From NCBI RefSeq assembly GCF_030269515.1, contig NZ_BSTM01000004.1, positions 62,001 to 126,000 of the forward strand: a stretch of DNA of 64,000 nucleotides, in the 5' to 3' direction. Position numbers and translations under genes: made by a program. Each line of letters opens with the position of its first letter. The stretch's first letter is position 1. The notes below the pieces were generated by a model. The model ran no database searches. It was not told the DNA's origin and saw only the letters and a program-made list of their open reading frames with translations. Shown piece after piece: positions 1-6,989 of this stretch. This DNA comes from Actinomadura sp. NBRC 104412. Lineage in GTDB: Bacteria > Actinomycetota > Actinomycetes > Streptosporangiales > Streptosporangiaceae.

Positions 1-345
1 CCGCGCGAGGAGGCGCTGAGCGCCGCGCTGCGCCGCGCCGGGGTCACGGTCAGCGGGACCTACGCCGGCGCGGACGCCGTCGTCCTGACCACGCTGAACG
101 CCGGGTCGTCGACCGCGGCCCGCATCCGGGCGTTCGGCTCGAAGCCAGTCGTGGTGGCGGCGCTGGGCCGTCCCTACGATCTCGACCGCGCCGGACGGGC
201 CGACGCGACGCTGGCCACCTACTCCTCCGGGGCGCCCGCGGTCAGGGCCCTCGCCAAGGTGATCGCCGGGGTCGTCAAGCCCACCGGGCGGCTCCCGGTG
301 CGCGCGGGCGGCATGCCCGTCGGGCACGGCCTCACCTACCGGTGA
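1..345 (+). CDS. Glycoside hydrolase family 3, C-terminal fragment (beta-N-acetylglucosaminidase-like)
   Basis: The gene enters from the left edge in frame 1 and ends with TGA at 343-345; only about 114 C-terminal residues are present, without the catalytic barrel. The visible part fits the C-terminal alpha/beta domain of GH3 beta-N-acetylglucosaminidases: a VVVAALGRPYDL strand, then LATYSSGAPAVRALAKVI, and the closing TGRLPV...GHGLTYR that ends many GH3 proteins. Members release GlcNAc from chitin or peptidoglycan fragments. That fits the adjacent GlcNAc phosphotransferase operon, which points toward it from the other strand. Substrate assignment rests on family and context, not on active-site residues, which lie outside the window. 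Confidence 0.75.
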   Translation, partial: PREEALSAALRRAGVTVSGTYAGADAVVLTTLNAGSSTAARIRAFGSKPVVVAALGRPYDLDRAGRADATLATYSSGAPAVRALAKVIAGVVKPTGRLPVRAGGMPVGHGLTYR

Positions 346-432
346 CGAAGGCCGGTGACGAAGGCCGGTGGACGAGCGCTCCCCGCCCTGGGAGGATCCT
401 CGGAGGTTCGCACCTTCCCCGCGGAGGTCCAC

Positions 433-963
433 GTGCCCGGCCCATCCCTTGCGTCACGCGCGTTCCGCGTCGCGGCTTCCTCGGCCGTCCTCGTTCTGGC
501 GACCGCCGCGTGCGGAGGGACGGACGAGGTCACCATGCCGCCGCTCACACCCGAGCCGGGCCTGGAGACGCCGGCCTCCGTGGGCGCGGCAACGCAAGCC
601 TCGGCCGCACCAAAGGACACCTTCCCGGCGCGGCTGACGCTCTTCAAATTCCTGCGCGGCATCGCGATCAACGACGCCCGGGTGTGCGCGCACCTCGCGC
701 CCGAGTACGAGCGCACCGTGTTCGGCGCCGAGGGTGGCTGCCGCAGGGGGCTCGCGCAGGCCAGGAGCAGGCTACGGCCCCAGGACCTGACCGCGCTGCG
801 AGGCGTGACCGTGCCCACCGCCCGGCCGGGATCCCAGCCCGGCGACCTCGTCGTGGACTTCGCGACACTGCGCTGGAGAACCGCGCCCGCCCGTCCCGGC
901 GGCCTGCTCGCGTCCACGTACACCCTCAGGCAGGACGGCGGCCGCTGGCTCATCGTCGGATGA
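433..963 (+). CDS. Putative lipoprotein, function unknown
   Basis: I chose the GTG at 433 because GGAGG at 423-427 lies five bases upstream; a longer reading from 355 has no such site. The 176-residue product starts with a short basic segment and a hydrophobic stretch (VAASSAVLVLATAAC) ending in a Cys at residue 27 that could be a lipobox, so an exported lipid-anchored protein is likely. A Pro/Ala/Thr linker follows, then a compact domain of about 110 residues with two cysteines (VCAHLAPEYE and GGCRRG) ending in a GRWLIVG strand. The shape resembles small NTF2-like extracytoplasmic domains, but I do not recognise the family. It lies 88 bp after the GH3 gene and converges on ptsI. Confidence 0.6.
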   Translation: MPGPSLASRAFRVAASSAVLVLATAACGGTDEVTMPPLTPEPGLETPASVGAATQASAAPKDTFPARLTLFKFLRGIAINDARVCAHLAPEYERTVFGAEGGCRRGLAQARSRLRPQDLTALRGVTVPTARPGSQPGDLVVDFATLRWRTAPARPGGLLASTYTLRQDGGRWLIVG

Positions 964-983
964 GCCGGCGGCCGTCTCGTTCC

Positions 984-2717
984 CTAGAGTCCCAGTTCTG
1001 CGAGGAGGGGCAGTTCGGCGCGGGCCGCGTCCTTCGCCTCACCCGCCGTACGGGCCTTACGGGCCGCCGCCGCTGCGCGCCTGCATTCGTCCAGGGTGTG
1101 CCGGGCCAGCGCGGCCCGTACCAAGGGCAGGGACGGCGCGCTCATCGACAGTGACGTCACGCCCAGCCCGACCAGCACGCAGGCCAGCGCGGGGTCCCCG
1201 GCGGCCTCGCCGCACACCCCGCACCCGCGGCCCGCGTCGGCCGCGGGGCCGGCGGTCATCGCCACCAGGTCGAGGATGGCGGGCTGCCACGGGTCCTGGA
1301 ACGGGGCCAGACCGCCGATCTGCCGGTCGGCGGCACAGGCGTACTGGGTCAGGTCGTTGGTGCCGATGCTGAAGAACTCCACCTCGGCGGCCAGGTCGCG
1401 GGCGCGCAGCGCCGCGGCGGGCACCTCCACCATGATGCCCGGACGCTCGATCCCGGCGGCGCGGCACGCCTTGGCGAAGAACGCCGCCTCGTCGGCGTCG
1501 GTCACCATCGGTGCCATGACCTCCAGCTTGGCGGGCAGCCCGGACGCCGCCGCGGCCAAAGCCCGGAGCTGCGCCTGGAGAACCTCCGGGTACGACCTGG
1601 CCATGCGCAGGCCGCGCTCGCCGAGGGCCGGGTTGGGCTCCTCGCCGGGCGGCGGCAGGAAGGCCAGGGGCTTGTCGGCGCCCGCGTCCAGGGTCCGGAC
1701 GACGACGCGGCCCTCGGGGAACGCCTCCAGGACCGTCCGGTACGCCCGCTCCTGCTCGTCGTCGGAGGGAGGGGTCGCGCGGTCGAGGAACAGGAACTCG
1801 GTGCGGTATAGGCCCACCCCCTCCGCCCCGTGGTGGAGCGCGGCGTCCAGGTCCTTCGGGCCGCCGATGTTGGCCAGCAGGGGGACGCGGTGACCGTCCT
1901 TGGTGGCGCCCGGGCCGGTGGACTCGCGCAGGAGCGCCGCGCGGGCGGCGGCGGCGTCGCGGGCCGTCCGCACCTCGTCCTCGGACGGGTCGATGTGCAC
2001 CGTCCCGGTGCCACCGTCCACGAGCACGCGGGTGCCCTCGGCCAGTTCCATCGCGCCGGCCAGCGCCACCACGGCGGGGACGCCCATGGTACGGGCCAGG
2101 ATGGCGGTGTGGCTGGTGGGGCCGCCCTCCTCCGTCACGAACGCGACCACCATCTCCGGGTCGAGCAGCGCCGTGTCGGCGGGCGCGAGATCCCGCGCGA
2201 CCAGCACGAACGGCGTGTCCGACACGGGCACGCCCGGCATCGGCAGGTCCATCAGCCTGGCCACGGCGCGGTCGCGGATGTCGTCCAGGTCGCTCACCCG
2301 GGCGGCCAGGTACTCACCGGCGCTCGCCAGCAGGTCCCGGTACGTGCCGAACGCCTCGAACACGGCGCGGGCGGCGGCCAGCCCGTTGTCGATCTTGGCG
2401 GCCACCCCGTCGGCCAGGCCGGGGTCGCGGGCCATCAGCGCCTGCGCGCCCAGCACCTCCTGGCCGTCCTTGTTGCCGAGCGCGGCGGCCCGCTCGCCGC
2501 GCTCCTCCAGGTCGGCGGCCACCGCTTCGAGCGCCGCGGCGGCCGCGGCCTTCTCGGCGGCGGCGTCGCCGCCGTGGCGGGCGCCGGCGGGGGGCTCGGG
2601 CACGGCACCCGCGAGGGTACGGACGGGACCGGCGCCGACCCCGGGGCTCACGCCGGCGCCCCGCAGGACTCCCGGGCCCCGGCCCGGGACGGGGGGCATC
2701 GTGAAACCGTCAGGCAC
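984..2717 (-). CDS. ptsI: Phosphoenolpyruvate-protein phosphotransferase (PTS enzyme I)
   Basis: This is the soluble first component of the sugar phosphotransferase system, passing phosphate from phosphoenolpyruvate to HPr. The 577-residue length is usual. The phosphohistidine is His203 in EEGGPTSHTAILART. The C-terminal PEP-binding barrel carries the signature around residues 451-465 (IGTNDLTQYACAADR) and the catalytic Cys502 in GCGVCGEAAGDP. Start ATG at 2717 overlaps the end of ptsH by 8 bp, so translation is probably coupled. It is the last gene of the minus-strand GlcNAc operon, downstream of nagA, the isomerase, EIIB, EIIA, a HAD phosphatase and HPr. The N-terminal 50 residues are unusually rich in Gly and Pro. 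Confidence 0.96.
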   Translation of the reverse strand: MPDGFTMPPVPGRGPGVLRGAGVSPGVGAGPVRTLAGAVPEPPAGARHGGDAAAEKAAAAAALEAVAADLEERGERAAALGNKDGQEVLGAQALMARDPGLADGVAAKIDNGLAAARAVFEAFGTYRDLLASAGEYLAARVSDLDDIRDRAVARLMDLPMPGVPVSDTPFVLVARDLAPADTALLDPEMVVAFVTEEGGPTSHTAILARTMGVPAVVALAGAMELAEGTRVLVDGGTGTVHIDPSEDEVRTARDAAAARAALLRESTGPGATKDGHRVPLLANIGGPKDLDAALHHGAEGVGLYRTEFLFLDRATPPSDDEQERAYRTVLEAFPEGRVVVRTLDAGADKPLAFLPPPGEEPNPALGERGLRMARSYPEVLQAQLRALAAAASGLPAKLEVMAPMVTDADEAAFFAKACRAAGIERPGIMVEVPAAALRARDLAAEVEFFSIGTNDLTQYACAADRQIGGLAPFQDPWQPAILDLVAMTAGPAADAGRGCGVCGEAAGDPALACVLVGLGVTSLSMSAPSLPLVRAALARHTLDECRRAAAAARKARTAGEAKDAARAELPLLAELGL

Positions 2718-2982
2718 CGTCGGGCTCCGGGGTGCTCAGCAGCCGCTCCAGGGTGTCGAGCAGGTCGTCGGCGCCCTCCCCCTCGGCGGCGATCACGACC
2801 TCCTCGCCGTGGCGGGCGTCGAGGCCCAGCACGGCCAGGATGCTCTTGGCGTTCACGGGAGTCCCCCCGCGCTTGGCCACTGTGACGTCCATCGGGGCCT
2901 TGGCGGCGGTCTGCACGAACAACGCGGCCGGTCGCGCGTGCAGACCCACCCTGGACTCGATCTTGACGTTACGCTCGGTCAC
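2710..2982 (-). CDS. ptsH: Phosphocarrier protein HPr
   Basis: A 90-residue HPr that shuttles phosphate from enzyme I to EIIA. The phosphorylated His15 sits in RVGLHARPA. The regulatory-site region reads VNAKSILAVLGL with Ser47; in Gram-positive bacteria of low GC this serine is a kinase target, but actinomycetes generally lack that use, so regulation there is unclear. Start GTG at 2982 is preceded by a GAGGAG ribosome-binding site. It lies 57 bp after the HAD phosphatase gene and overlaps ptsI, so HPr and enzyme I are made together. Small divergences from the textbook sequence (RVGLHARPAALFV) do not affect the active site. Confidence 0.96.
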   Translation of the reverse strand: MTERNVKIESRVGLHARPAALFVQTAAKAPMDVTVAKRGGTPVNAKSILAVLGLDARHGEEVVIAAEGEGADDLLDTLERLLSTPEPDGA

Positions 2983-3039
2983 AGCAACTCCTCGGTAGTT
3001 CCCGTCGGCAGGTCGGTACCGCCGGGTCTCGGCACACTC

Positions 3040-3705
3040 TCAGCCACCCGGTACCCGCAGCGCGGGCCCCGGCACAACATCCACTTCACTCAGGTCGGCC
3101 ACGACGCGGTCGGCGGCGGCCAGCGCCCGCGCCGGAAGCGTGGTGGTGACGCCGACGCAGGTCATGCCCGCGGCCTTCACCGCGTCCACGCCCGCGGGCG
3201 CGTCCTCGAACCCCACGGACCGCTCCGGCGGCGCGCCCAGCCACGCGCAGGCGGTCAGGAAGGGTTCCGGGTCGGGCTTGCCCGCGGTCACGTCGTCGGC
3301 GGTGACGACGGCGCCGAAGCAGTCCCGGACGCCCAGCTCCTCCAGCATCCTCTCGGCGTGGACGCGCTGCCCCGACGTGGCCACGCCCAGCGGGACGCCC
3401 GCGTCGCGCAGGCGCCGCACCAGCTCGACCGCGCCGGGGATGGGAGCGACGGCGGGCGAGTCCGGGCCGTGCCGGTAGGAGATCGCCTGCTGGACGAGCT
3501 CGTCGACGGTGCGGCCGGGGAACAGGTGCAGCAGCTCGGCCAGCACGTCCCTGCCGCGCCGTCCGGCGAACGAGGCGATCAGGTCGGGGCTGTGGGCGAC
3601 CCCGTGCGAGTCGAACAGCCAGGCCCACACCACACGGCTGCGCGGTTCGGTGTCGATCAGCGTCCCGTCCAGGTCGAACACCACCGCGGCGGGGCGGACC
3701 AGCAC
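3040..3705 (-). CDS. HAD-superfamily phosphatase (beta-phosphoglucomutase-like)
   Basis: A 221-residue cytosolic HAD hydrolase. Motif I is AVVFDLDGTLIDTE (nucleophile Asp11, acid/base Asp13). The cap domain follows (SFAGRRGRDVLAELL). Motif II is LGVATSG, motif III lies around AGKPDPEPF, and motif IV is VGFEDAPAGVDAV. Relatives dephosphorylate small sugar phosphates or interconvert hexose phosphates. It sits inside the GlcNAc PTS operon, 20 bp after the EIIA gene and just before ptsH. That suggests it acts on a sugar phosphate made by this pathway, for example relieving build-up of GlcNAc-6-phosphate or glucosamine-6-phosphate; this is inference from position. The GTG start at 3705 is the only convenient one. 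Confidence 0.85.
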   Translation of the reverse strand: MLVRPAAVVFDLDGTLIDTEPRSRVVWAWLFDSHGVAHSPDLIASFAGRRGRDVLAELLHLFPGRTVDELVQQAISYRHGPDSPAVAPIPGAVELVRRLRDAGVPLGVATSGQRVHAERMLEELGVRDCFGAVVTADDVTAGKPDPEPFLTACAWLGAPPERSVGFEDAPAGVDAVKAAGMTCVGVTTTLPARALAAADRVVADLSEVDVVPGPALRVPGG

Positions 3706-3725
3706 CAGCGGCTCCCCCGGCTGCG

Positions 3726-4175
3726 TCAGCTCCAGACGAAAAGCTCGGCCCCCCTCTCGACGGCACCCGACTCCACCACGGAGCTGAGCGCGTCCTCGCC
3801 GGCGTCCAGCGCCACCACGGCGGTCACGGGGGAACGGCCGCCCGCCTCGATCGCGGCGGGGTTCCAGGCGACCAGCGGCTGGCCGGCCACCACCCGGTCG
3901 CCCTCGGCGGCAAGCAGCTCGAAGCCCGCCCCCTTGAGCTGGACGGTGTCCACGCCGAGGTGGACCAGGACCCCGTGGCCTTCGGCGTCCACGACCACGT
4001 ACGCGTGCGGGTGCAGCTTGACGATCGTGCCGTCCACGGGGGCCAGCGCGTCGCCGGGCTCCCTGACGGGGTCGATCGCCGTGCCGGGACCCACCATGGC
4101 CTTGGCGAACACCAGGTCGGGCACGCCGGCAAGCCCGACGGCCGTGCCGCCGACCGGCGACAGAACTCGCGTCAT
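3726..4175 (-). CDS. crr: PTS EIIA component, glucose/GlcNAc family
   Basis: A 149-residue stand-alone EIIA of the glucose family. It accepts phosphate from HPr and hands it to EIIB. The family pattern is intact: SPVGGTAVGL at the start, EPGDALAPVDGTIVKL, the helper histidine in LHPHAYVV (His57) and the phosphorylated His72 in GVLVHLGVDTVQLKG. The C-terminal half has the usual GDRVVAGQPLVAW turn. The start ATG at 4175 begins MTRVLSPVGG. In Streptomyces the equivalent protein (Crr) serves GlcNAc uptake. Here it is the only EIIA in the window and must serve one or both EIIC proteins encoded at 6990 and 9455. Confidence 0.93.
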   Translation of the reverse strand: MTRVLSPVGGTAVGLAGVPDLVFAKAMVGPGTAIDPVREPGDALAPVDGTIVKLHPHAYVVVDAEGHGVLVHLGVDTVQLKGAGFELLAAEGDRVVAGQPLVAWNPAAIEAGGRSPVTAVVALDAGEDALSSVVESGAVERGAELFVWS

Positions 4176-4277
4176 CGCTACGGCTCCCTGGGGTAGGGGA
4201 TGGTGAGGGGTTACTGAGGGTGACAGTTGGGTATCCGCGGGGTCTTCCGTGGCCGGAGGGTCAGTGGATGTCGTCGA

Positions 4278-4508
4278 TCAGAGGATGTCCTCGATGTCGC
4301 TGGCGATCGTGTCGGCCTCGGGGCCGACGACGACCTGGACGACCCGGCCGCTGCGCATCACGCCGTAGGCGCCCGCCGCCTTCAGCGCCGCGTCGTCCAC
4401 CTTGGCGGGATCGGACACCTCGGTCCTGAGCCGGGTGGCGCACGGCTCGATCTCCACGATGTTGCCGGCGCCGCCCAGCGCCTTCACGATGGCCTCGGCC
4501 TTGTCCAT
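4278..4508 (-). CDS. nagF: PTS EIIB component, glucose/GlcNAc family
   Basis: A 76-residue stand-alone EIIB domain that receives phosphate on a cysteine and transfers it to the incoming sugar bound at EIIC. The phosphorylated residue is Cys23 in VEIEPCATRLRTEV, the exact family signature. The rest matches the fold (ALKAAGAYGVMRSGRVVQVVVG). It is separated from EIIA by 102 bp of non-coding DNA and from the upstream isomerase gene by 41 bp. A free EIIB matched with free EIIC proteins is the arrangement known for Streptomyces GlcNAc transport (NagF with NagE1/NagE2), hence the symbol, which I give by analogy. Confidence 0.92.
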   Translation of the reverse strand: MDKAEAIVKALGGAGNIVEIEPCATRLRTEVSDPAKVDDAALKAAGAYGVMRSGRVVQVVVGPEADTIASDIEDIL

Positions 4509-4549
4509 GGTCTCTCCTGCGGAGGGTTAGGGGGATCCGGTCGCGGTCG

Positions 4550-5629
4550 TCAGTCGGTCTGGGTCACCTTGTTGAGTCCTCGGGGAACGTCGGGGTCGGC
4601 GCCGAGCCTGCGGGCCAGCGCCTCGACCAGGATCTGCCCCGGGACGATCAGTCCCAGCGGCGCCACCCACTCGGGCAGGTCCGGGCCGGGCAGCGCGCGC
4701 GAGCAGGCCGCGGCGAGCCCGGGGCCGCCACCGACACCGTACGCTCGGGCGCCCGCGTCGCGGACCCGGTGCGCCAGCGCCACCGTCCCCGGCAGGGTCG
4801 GCCCGGAGTCCGCCGCGACCAGCAGCGCCGGGGTCCGGTCGTCCACCACGGCGATGGGCCCGTGCAGCAGATCGGCGTACGACAGGCCCATGGCGTGCAG
4901 GTAGCACGCCTCTTTGATCTTGAGGGCGAGCTCCAGGGCGGTGCCGAACGCGATGCCGCGGCCGGACACGACCGTGCCCTGCACCTCCGCCAGTTCCGCC
5001 ACGATCTCGGGGAGCTGGTCGGACGCCTCGGTCAGCTCGATCAGCCGGGCCACCTCGTCGGGCGCCCGGCGCAGGTCGGCGATGTCAAGCGGTCCGCCCC
5101 CGCCCGCCGGCCCGCCTTCCTGGGCGCCCAGCCCGATCGCGAGGACGGCGAGCGCGGCGAGCTGGGTGGTGTAGGTCTTGGTGGCGGGGACGGCGATCTC
5201 CGCCCCGGCCTCGGTGATCAGCGCTACCTCGGCGCTCTCGGCCAGCGGCGAGCCGTCCCCGTTGGTGATCGCGACGGTCCTGGCGCCGCAGCCGGCCGCC
5301 CAGTCCAGGGTCTCGACGATCTCCTCGGTCTTGCCGGACTGGCTGATCGCGACGGCCAGCACCCCGTCCAGGTCCAGCCTGCCCCGGTAGGTGGTGGCGA
5401 TGGACGGGGCCGCCAGCGACGCGAGCCGCCCGGCGTGCGACTCCACCAGGTACCGCCCGTACACGGCGGCGTTGTCGGACGAGCCGCGCGCGATGAACAG
5501 CACCTGCCGGGTCTCCCCGGCCAGCGCGGCCAGGTCGGGGACGCGCGGCAGCAGCGCGTCGATCGTCCTGCGCAGCGCCTCGGGCTGCTCGCCGATCTCC
5601 GCGCGCATCCTGGTGGTGGTCATCGTCAT
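4550..5629 (-). CDS. SIS-domain aldose-ketose isomerase/deaminase (GlmS-isomerase-like, likely glucosamine-6-phosphate deaminase)
   Basis: A 359-residue protein with two SIS domains but no N-terminal glutaminase domain. Visible sugar-phosphate-binding motifs are FIARGSSDNA (48-54), AISQSGKTEEIVETL (around 94-108) and VPATKTYTTQLAAL (147-160), all as in the isomerase half of GlmS; LLHGPIAVVDD is the matching second-domain motif. Such proteins encoded beside nagA usually act as alternative (NagB-II type) glucosamine-6-phosphate deaminases, turning the NagA product into fructose-6-phosphate. No classical nagB is present in the window. Its ATG at 5629 overlaps the nagA stop in an ATGA arrangement, so the two are translationally coupled. 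Deamination rather than plain isomerisation is inferred from context. Confidence 0.85.
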   Translation of the reverse strand: MTMTTTRMRAEIGEQPEALRRTIDALLPRVPDLAALAGETRQVLFIARGSSDNAAVYGRYLVESHAGRLASLAAPSIATTYRGRLDLDGVLAVAISQSGKTEEIVETLDWAAGCGARTVAITNGDGSPLAESAEVALITEAGAEIAVPATKTYTTQLAALAVLAIGLGAQEGGPAGGGGPLDIADLRRAPDEVARLIELTEASDQLPEIVAELAEVQGTVVSGRGIAFGTALELALKIKEACYLHAMGLSYADLLHGPIAVVDDRTPALLVAADSGPTLPGTVALAHRVRDAGARAYGVGGGPGLAAACSRALPGPDLPEWVAPLGLIVPGQILVEALARRLGADPDVPRGLNKVTQTD

Positions 5630-6801
5630 GCGTCCCCCCGCCGGTCTCTCGAGTACACCTCATGCCCCGCGATCCAGGTGGCACGCGCTCGGTGCCCCTC
5701 GTCCAGCCACACCAGGTCGGCCGCGGCGCCGCGGGCGATGCGCCCCAGGTCGGGACGGCCGATCAGGTCGGCGGGCACGCGGGTGGCCGCGTCGACGGCG
5801 GTGACCGGGTCCACCCCGATCCGCACGGCGTTGGCGATCGCCTCGTCCAGGCGCAGCGCGGAACCGGCGATCGTGCCGTCGGCGCGGAGCGGCGGGCCTT
5901 CCGCGGGCATCTCGATGGGCTCCCCGCCCAGGTCGTAGGTGCCGGGCGGCATCCCGGCCGACGCGGCGGCGTCGGTGACCAGCACGACCCGTCCGGCCGC
6001 CGCCTGGAACACCAGCCGGCAGGCGGGCGCGGACACGTGGTGCAGGTCGAGGATGAGGCCGGGACTCAGCCGGGTGTCGGCGAGCGCCTGCACGGCCACG
6101 CCCGGATCGCGGTGATGGACGCCGGACTGGGCGTTGAAGATGTGGGTGACCTTGCGCGCCCCGGCGTCGGCCGCCGCGGCGACCTGGCCGGCGGTCGCGT
6201 CGCTGTGCCCCACGCTGACCAGCACTCCGTTGGCCACCAGGGTCCGGATGGCCTCCAGCGCGCCGTTCCGTTCGGGGGCGAGGGTGACCAGCTTGACCAG
6301 CCCGGTCTCCAGCAGCGCGCCGATCGCCTCGGGTGTGGGGTCGGTGAGGTACGCGGCGTTGTGCGCGCCCTTGCGCTTCTCGGAGAGGAACGGCCCCTCC
6401 AGGTGGACGCCCAGCACGCGGGTGGTGTTCTCCGGCAGCGCGGGCAGCAGGTCGCGGGTGCGGCGCAGCGCCCCGACCAGCGCCTCGACGGGCGCGGTGA
6501 TGAACGTGGGCAGGAACGAGGTCACCCCGGTCTCCGGCAGCCGGCTCACGACGGTGCGCCAGCCGGCCTGGTCGGCGTCCACCATGTCGAACCCGTAATA
6601 CCCGTTGACCTGGAGGTCGACGAGTCCGGGCGCCAGCGTTCCGCCGTCCAGCTCGACGTCGGGCGCGCTCCCGGGACGTCCCTCGCCCACGTCGACCACC
6701 ACGCCGTTTTCCATCCGGACGTATCCCGGGGACAAGACGCGGGTAAAGCCATCCTCAGGGGAGGCAATCACGCTGCTAGCGGTGACCAGAAGTGATGCCA
6801 T
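5626..6801 (-). CDS. nagA: N-acetylglucosamine-6-phosphate deacetylase
   Basis: A 391-residue amidohydrolase that removes acetate from GlcNAc-6-phosphate made by the PTS. Metal and substrate motifs are present: HLEGPFL (133-139), GHSDA with His199, HIFNAQSGVHH with His220, and the catalytic Asp277 in VLVTDAAASAG. I start at the ATG at 6801 (MASLLVTASSV), because the 32 residues upstream cross the operator and have no protein character. It is the first gene of the minus-strand operon and diverges from an EIIC gene. A near-perfect 34-bp palindrome of the DasR type lies 48 bp upstream and a TTGACT box at 6897-6902 sits just beyond it, so repression by DasR is likely. Confidence 0.94.
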   Translation of the reverse strand: MASLLVTASSVIASPEDGFTRVLSPGYVRMENGVVVDVGEGRPGSAPDVELDGGTLAPGLVDLQVNGYYGFDMVDADQAGWRTVVSRLPETGVTSFLPTFITAPVEALVGALRRTRDLLPALPENTTRVLGVHLEGPFLSEKRKGAHNAAYLTDPTPEAIGALLETGLVKLVTLAPERNGALEAIRTLVANGVLVSVGHSDATAGQVAAAADAGARKVTHIFNAQSGVHHRDPGVAVQALADTRLSPGLILDLHHVSAPACRLVFQAAAGRVVLVTDAAASAGMPPGTYDLGGEPIEMPAEGPPLRADGTIAGSALRLDEAIANAVRIGVDPVTAVDAATRVPADLIGRPDLGRIARGAAADLVWLDEGHRARATWIAGHEVYSRDRRGDA

Positions 6802-6849
6802 GAGCGCGCACTCTCTGTGACTCCGTGAACACGGATCGCCGCCTTGGCG

Positions 6850-6883
6850 GCGTACTGGTCTAGTCCGGACTAGACCAGTACGC
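6850..6883. promoter_or_regulatory. DasR-type operator (dre), 34-bp perfect palindrome, between nagA and EIIC genes
   Basis: The two 17-base halves (6850-6866 and 6867-6883) are exact reverse complements. The left half reads GCGTACTGGTCTAGTCC. Known DasR sites have a core close to TGGTCTAGACCA. Here two such cores, each with one mismatch (GGTCTAGTCC at 6857-6866 and GGACTAGACC at 6867-6876), lie head to tail exactly 10 bp apart, one helical turn. The site is 48 bp upstream of nagA and about 106 bp upstream of the divergent EIIC gene, so one operator probably controls both directions. A TTGACT on the minus strand at 6897-6902 would place the nagA -10 region inside it. Confidence 0.85.
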
Positions 6884-6989
6884 ACCATATCCCACAAGTC
6901 AACGAAACAGATAGAGCGCCAGCAAACCGACGTTCCACGCTTCGGTCCGCTGGATCGCTCCGGATCTCTTCGGGGGAGGTCGTCGGACC

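Noticed and set aside
342..1154. Plus-strand 270-residue frame overlapping the lipoprotein gene and ptsI
   Set aside because: Arg/Pro-rich shadow of the lipoprotein frame and of ptsI on the other strand, without a ribosome site.
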